From positions 1 through 64,000 of the forward strand of contig CAVCMG010000003.1 in NCBI GenBank assembly GCA_963603285.1: DNA of 64,000 nucleotides, read 5' to 3'. Of the stretch, positions 60,554 through 64,000 are shown in pieces; within the stretch, counting starts at the first letter, position 1, and every line of letters begins with the position of its first letter. The notes under the pieces were generated by a model, which searched no databases, had not been told where the DNA came from, and was given only the letters and a program-made list of their open reading frames with translations. A program made the position numbers and the translations under genes. The DNA comes from UBA11957 sp963603285. Lineage in GTDB: Bacteria > Bacillota > Clostridia > Lachnospirales > Lachnospiraceae.

Positions 60554-62629
60554 TCAGTTATCGATCCGTCGGATCGCGGAAATCCACTGTTTCTTTTTAT
60601 CCCTGGTATACAGTACCGTCCGGACATCGCGTATCTTCATACGCTGGCCGTCGGGTAATACCAGATGGTATTCACAGATCCCCTTTTCGTGGTTGTTGTA
60701 TAATTCTCTGTCTTCCGGCGCGACCAAAAGCAGATAGCTGTCCTTGATATATTCTCTGAATTCTTCAAAATTCATATGCAGCATGGACAGACAGAAATCG
60801 CATACATAACAGATCGTGGATCCCTCATCAAACAGACCACTGATAATACCCACAGCCTGATTTTCCTTGAGCACATCGGCGATCGCCAGACTGTCCGTAT
60901 GGGCCGTCTGCTGCATTTTCAGGGTGGTATAATGTACCCCTACGCGATAGAAGAACGGAATATACGCCGAGTCCATATCCTCCGGATCCGAAGGATCGTG
61001 TCTGTGACTTTCATCCAGCATCTTTACGAACTCATCCTCCGGCAACGGACGGGAATAGTAATAGCCCTGAATGTAATCACAGCTATACTGACGCAAAAAC
61101 TCCAGCTGCTCGCTGGTCTCCACACCCTCTGCAACCACCTTCAGCCCCAGCTGATGGGACATGTCGATGATCGAGCGCACGATGCTGCGTGTTTTGGGAT
61201 TGTCGTTGATCTGACGGACAAAGTCCATATCGATCTTTAAAATATCAAATTCACAGTTCTGTAAAAGTCCGAGCGACGAATAGCCCTTGCCAAAATCGTC
61301 CATCAAGATCTTTACCCCCTGCTTACGCATATCATCGACCAGCGTCATACAACGCATATCCATCGCTGCGTAAGAGCTCTCTGTGATCTCAAACCGTGTC
61401 ATACCGGCCGGAAATGCACCATTTCGTAAATCAGTCTGGATCTTATCCATCATCTCTTCATCGTAGAAGTCGATACGGGACAGATTCACCGATACCGGCA
61501 CAACTGAAAGCCCGGTTTCACGGCGTTTTTTCTGTAATTTCTGGACATGCTGGACCACATACATATCCAGCTTGGAGATATAGCCGTTTTTCTCAAGCAC
61601 CGGAATAAATACCGCCGGAGAGATGATGCCCTTCTCCGGATGTACCCAGCGCACCAGCGCCTCTGCGGAAGCGATCTGCCCGGTTCGGGCATCCATGATC
61701 GGCTGGTAATATACCTTGAAATCACCGTTTTCCATACTGCTGGTCAGCTCTGAGGAAATCTCCGCATAATCAATATAGGCCGTCTTCATAGCCGTATCGT
61801 ACACGACATACGATTTGCCGTAATCATCGCCATTGGCCGTCTCTGCCATACGGGCGCGGTCAATCATACCGGATACCGACATCGGCTTTTCTTCGATATG
61901 GAAGATGCCGCAGTGCACATGCATCCGGAACAGCTTACCATTCTGTTTGAATTTCTGATCACAGAGCTTGTCCATGTAGTCGTAGGTATCCTCCTGGCGT
62001 CTGACCAGACAGGCAAAATGATCAGCCTCAATACGGGCCACCGCCAGCGGTGCAAATGGTGCGTTTACCAGATCCTGATAAAACTGGCACAGCACCCGAT
62101 CACCGTTTTCCAGACCGGTAAGCTCATTGACCGCTTTAAAATTCTTAATATCAAAGAACATGATCTCAAACTGGGTCTTGTCCACGCCCTTCTGGAACAG
62201 GTTCTCCACCTGGCGGGTAAAACCTTTGCTGTTTAATCCACCGGTCAGGCTGTCTGTGATATATCGTTCGTAAATAGCCAGAACATTACGGATACGTGTT
62301 CTGACGATCGCTCTGTCAAACGGCTTGGAAAAGAAATCCACAGCCCCCATCTTATTGGCCCGTCCGATCTCGGCGGAAATGATGATAACCGGCACATCCT
62401 TGAGCCAGTCACGCTCCTTCATGATCTCCAGTACGCCGTAGCCATCCAGCACCGGCATATTCAGATCCAGAAGAACCAGCTGGTAAAATTCATGGTTCTT
62501 CGCCAGAAGATCCACCGCCTCCTGCCCGTTGCAGGCTTCGTATACGGTATACTCATCCTCCAGCATACTGATCAGTATCTCTCTGCTGATCTCAGAATCA
62601 TCTACTACCAAAATGTTTGACTTTAACAT
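60554..62629 (-). CDS. REC-GGDEF-EAL-PAS c-di-GMP phosphodiesterase
   Basis: A 691-residue regulator. A receiver domain (about 5-120) has the phospho-Asp in LVLLDLNMPVLDGYG. A GGDEF domain (about 140-270) is degenerate: the active loop reads IEADHF in place of GGDEF, so it should not make c-di-GMP. The EAL domain (about 285-530) is intact: SAEALVRW, EITESSY, DDFGKGYSSL and VVAEGVETSEQLE carry the metal and base residues, predicting active c-di-GMP hydrolysis. A C-terminal PAS-like region follows (about 560-690). Start chosen at 62629. A c-di-GMP-I riboswitch lies upstream of its operon. Confidence 0.9.
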   Translation of the reverse strand: MLKSNILVVDDSEISREILISMLEDEYTVYEACNGQEAVDLLAKNHEFYQLVLLDLNMPVLDGYGVLEIMKERDWLKDVPVIIISAEIGRANKMGAVDFFSKPFDRAIVRTRIRNVLAIYERYITDSLTGGLNSKGFTRQVENLFQKGVDKTQFEIMFFDIKNFKAVNELTGLENGDRVLCQFYQDLVNAPFAPLAVARIEADHFACLVRRQEDTYDYMDKLCDQKFKQNGKLFRMHVHCGIFHIEEKPMSVSGMIDRARMAETANGDDYGKSYVVYDTAMKTAYIDYAEISSELTSSMENGDFKVYYQPIMDARTGQIASAEALVRWVHPEKGIISPAVFIPVLEKNGYISKLDMYVVQHVQKLQKKRRETGLSVVPVSVNLSRIDFYDEEMMDKIQTDLRNGAFPAGMTRFEITESSYAAMDMRCMTLVDDMRKQGVKILMDDFGKGYSSLGLLQNCEFDILKIDMDFVRQINDNPKTRSIVRSIIDMSHQLGLKVVAEGVETSEQLEFLRQYSCDYIQGYYYSRPLPEDEFVKMLDESHRHDPSDPEDMDSAYIPFFYRVGVHYTTLKMQQTAHTDSLAIADVLKENQAVGIISGLFDEGSTICYVCDFCLSMLHMNFEEFREYIKDSYLLLVAPEDRELYNNHEKGICEYHLVLPDGQRMKIRDVRTVLYTRDKKKQWISAIRRIDN

Positions 62630-62671
62630 GTTAACCCATCCTGTGTACACCTGCTGTGTTACAGCTCTGTT

Positions 62672-63139
62672 TTACCCCCCGACACTATCCTGCGGTTCGA
62701 GACGATGCAGCGTTTCGCTGCTGGCTTCGCATACTCTGGTAAGCAGCCCTGAAAGCTCCTGAAGCTCGGCCTTTGTCAGACCGGAGGTAAAGCTTTCTTC
62801 TGTCTCCTGCCAGATACATGCTGCACGCTCACAGCAGGCTCTGCCCCGCTTTGTCAGTCGGGTATATTTTTTTCTTGCGTCTGTTTCATCCTGCAGCTTT
62901 TCCACCATGCCGAGTATTTCCAGCTTGTCGATCATACGGACTACAGACGCCTGGCCGATGCCAAGACTCTTTTCCAGATCCTTCAGGTACATCCTTTTGT
63001 CACCAGCCTCAGCAATACATCGCAGATATAAGAGCTGTGCCTGTGAGATCCCGTACACGTTCTGGAAAGATTTTGAACATCTTGACCATATGCTGCCGAT
63101 TTCCCGGATCAGCATATTGCAGGATTCGTTTTCATTCAT
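62672..63139 (-). CDS. MarR-family regulator behind the c-di-GMP riboswitch
   Basis: A 155-residue MarR-family protein with a winged helix-turn-helix (DLEKSLGIGQASVVRMIDKL, about residues 50-69, then DARKKYTRLTKRG). It lies 42 nt upstream of the REC-EAL gene in one operon and about 160 nt downstream of the c-di-GMP riboswitch. It may control motility, adhesion or stress genes, or the operon itself. Confidence 0.87.
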   Translation of the reverse strand: MNENESCNMLIREIGSIWSRCSKSFQNVYGISQAQLLYLRCIAEAGDKRMYLKDLEKSLGIGQASVVRMIDKLEILGMVEKLQDETDARKKYTRLTKRGRACCERAACIWQETEESFTSGLTKAELQELSGLLTRVCEASSETLHRLEPQDSVGG

Positions 63140-63296
63140 TGTATAGACACCTCATCTTCCCGGACGGATGCCATACTATCTGTTTCAGTATAGCACCCTG
63201 TGTTTTTTCAGTCAATGTACAGACATTATATCTGACGCAAAAAACGGTCAAAAACTGATCCGTCGGCTAAAGTATCCAGGCTTTTCCGTGTCATGC

Positions 63297-63420
63297 AAAA
63301 AAGAGCATGCGAACAGATCACAATGCTCCTCCTTTTGCTTTATGCAACTGGCTGCCATTTCACAGGCCCTTTAGCTTTGCGTCGCAACCTTTCGATTGTT
63401 TTGCCCTATGTACTTGTCCC
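63297..63420 (-). promoter_or_regulatory. c-di-GMP-I (GEMM) riboswitch with terminator
   Basis: On the minus strand the aptamer core reads ATAGGGCAAAAC, CGAAAGGTTGCGACGCAAAG, CTAAAGGGCCTG and GGCAGCC, the hallmarks of GEMM-I (GGGCAAA, GNRA loop, GACGCAAAG, GGGCCT, GGCAGCC). A terminator hairpin GAGCAT/ATGCTC followed by six T residues (63297-63328) forms the expression platform. It precedes the marR/REC-EAL/hpt operon. ON or OFF direction is unresolved. Confidence 0.85.
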
Positions 63421-63457
63421 TGCTACAGCCGGCGTACACGGTCGACTGCATGAACAT

Positions 63458-63486
63458 ATTCTATCATACTCCTGTTTTATTGTCCA
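63458..63486 (-). promoter_or_regulatory. Promoter of the riboswitch transcript
   Basis: On the minus strand TGGACA (63481-63486), 17 nt, TAGAAT (63458-63463), about 40 nt upstream of the aptamer. Confidence 0.6.
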
Positions 63487-64000
63487 TTCCCCGGCTGACA
63501 TTTTCTGCGCACTTTCGACATTTTGGCAATTTTATCAAATTCGGGCTGAAAATGCAGACTAATATAGTGAAGTCTGAGCCGTTTTTTCCAGGAATAGCTG
63601 CTGTGATCCCTGGTCACCTTCCGCAGGAAGCTTACAATCGTACGCACCTCAAAGCTCTCCAGCACGATCTGGCCGTACATCTGTTTTTCAAACAGGTGAT
63701 TGACACGGGCACATTCTCCGGCTTCCACACCGTCGATCATCTCCGCGGCCTGCACATCGACGGAAACATTCTTCCAGCCAAGCCCGCTCTCCAGACCATG
63801 AAGCGCCAGGCTTTTGTGGATACAGCGGTTTAAAAGATATACCTGCTGCTTTGGCGTACACATGCTGTACTGCCATGCCTCCCATTTCCGGCAGCCCAGC
63901 CGCAAAAGCTCCAGAACCACCGTACATGCAGTAAACAGCACAACCAGGATCGCCAGTACACCCAGAGCGATCAGCACAGCACTCGGTCCATAATAGATCG
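63477..64000 (-). CDS. Membrane-anchored protein, partial at window edge
   Basis: The frame is open through the right edge (an upstream IYYGPSAV continues it), so the true start lies outside the window; a GTG at 63977 is the first possible internal start. One hydrophobic helix (ALGVLAILVVLFTACTVVLEL) is followed by a basic cytosolic domain of about 120 residues with no recognised motif. Its 3' end overlaps the promoter of the riboswitch transcript. Confidence 0.5.
   Translation of the reverse strand, partial: IYYGPSAVLIALGVLAILVVLFTACTVVLELLRLGCRKWEAWQYSMCTPKQQVYLLNRCIHKSLALHGLESGLGWKNVSVDVQAAEMIDGVEAGECARVNHLFEKQMYGQIVLESFEVRTIVSFLRKVTRDHSSYSWKKRLRLHYISLHFQPEFDKIAKMSKVRRKCQPGNGQ

Overview
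The window looks like chromosomal DNA from a low-to-mid GC Gram-positive anaerobe, most likely a gut-type Lachnospiraceae (class Clostridia, Bacillota). This is an inference from gene content: a complete Rnf complex (rnfCDGEAB), HPr kinase linked to uvrC and a ROK glucokinase, a SufC/SufB-like minimal Fe-S system with a DUF134 regulator, BirA-type biotin operators, Rex-type operators, DUF1846 and several Rpn-family nucleases. Ribosome-binding sites are strong (AGGAGG type) throughout. I see no rRNA, tRNA, CRISPR array, prophage or intact insertion sequence.

Layout. 0-4.5 kb: a truncated Rpn nuclease, a two-gene unit encoding a COG3586-like putative nuclease, bioB, and a J-domain protein. 4.5-9.8 kb: an alpha-L-rhamnosidase, a GPH sugar symporter and a divergent AraC regulator, forming a rhamnoside locus. 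9.9-15.3 kb: a quaternary-amine locus with a BCCT transporter, a TetR repressor, a non-pyrrolysine MttB-family methyltransferase and an MFS carrier; three matching 17-bp palindromes sit between the divergent genes. 15.4-21.6 kb: an aldo/keto reductase, a GNAT acetyltransferase, and a MoxR ATPase/VWA protein/K+-H+ antiporter operon. 21.7-26.6 kb: bioY, then DUF134-smsC-smsB behind a paired palindromic operator, then MATE/MarR. 26.7-31.3 kb: thioesterase, glucokinase, hprK, uvrC. 31.6-39.7 kb: ftsH, pyrG, galE, an FMN alpha-hydroxyacid oxidase, an ECF S-component and a P1-family peptidase. 40-49 kb: a membrane-anchored HMA protein, a candidate structured RNA, an intact Rpn nuclease with a relic of another copy, a patatin, an M20 amidohydrolase, an MFS carrier, a small siroheme reductase and glmS. 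49.4-52.8 kb: UroD-like/MFS/UroD-like, probably a demethylation locus. 52.9-57.9 kb: the Rnf operon under two Rex-like sites. 58-63.5 kb: DUF1846 and an orphan HicB, then a c-di-GMP riboswitch upstream of MarR, a REC-GGDEF-EAL-PAS protein and an Hpt protein. A partial membrane protein closes the window.

Most unusual feature. Several intergenic regions hold very long, locus-specific inverted repeats (38-56 bp arms). Two of them (31347-31496 and 46918-47140) share a conserved core of about 70 nt although their arms differ completely. In both, every base difference between the two arms (other than a 2-nt length change) is a G.U wobble on the same strand relative to the core, which points to an RNA under structural selection. 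Four of the hairpins directly abut a GGACGGA motif after the 3' end of a minus-strand gene. I do not recognise this family.

Other regulatory finds are the c-di-GMP-I riboswitch, BirA operators at both bioB and bioY, paired Rex sites at rnf, and the operator pair at the DUF134-sms operon.
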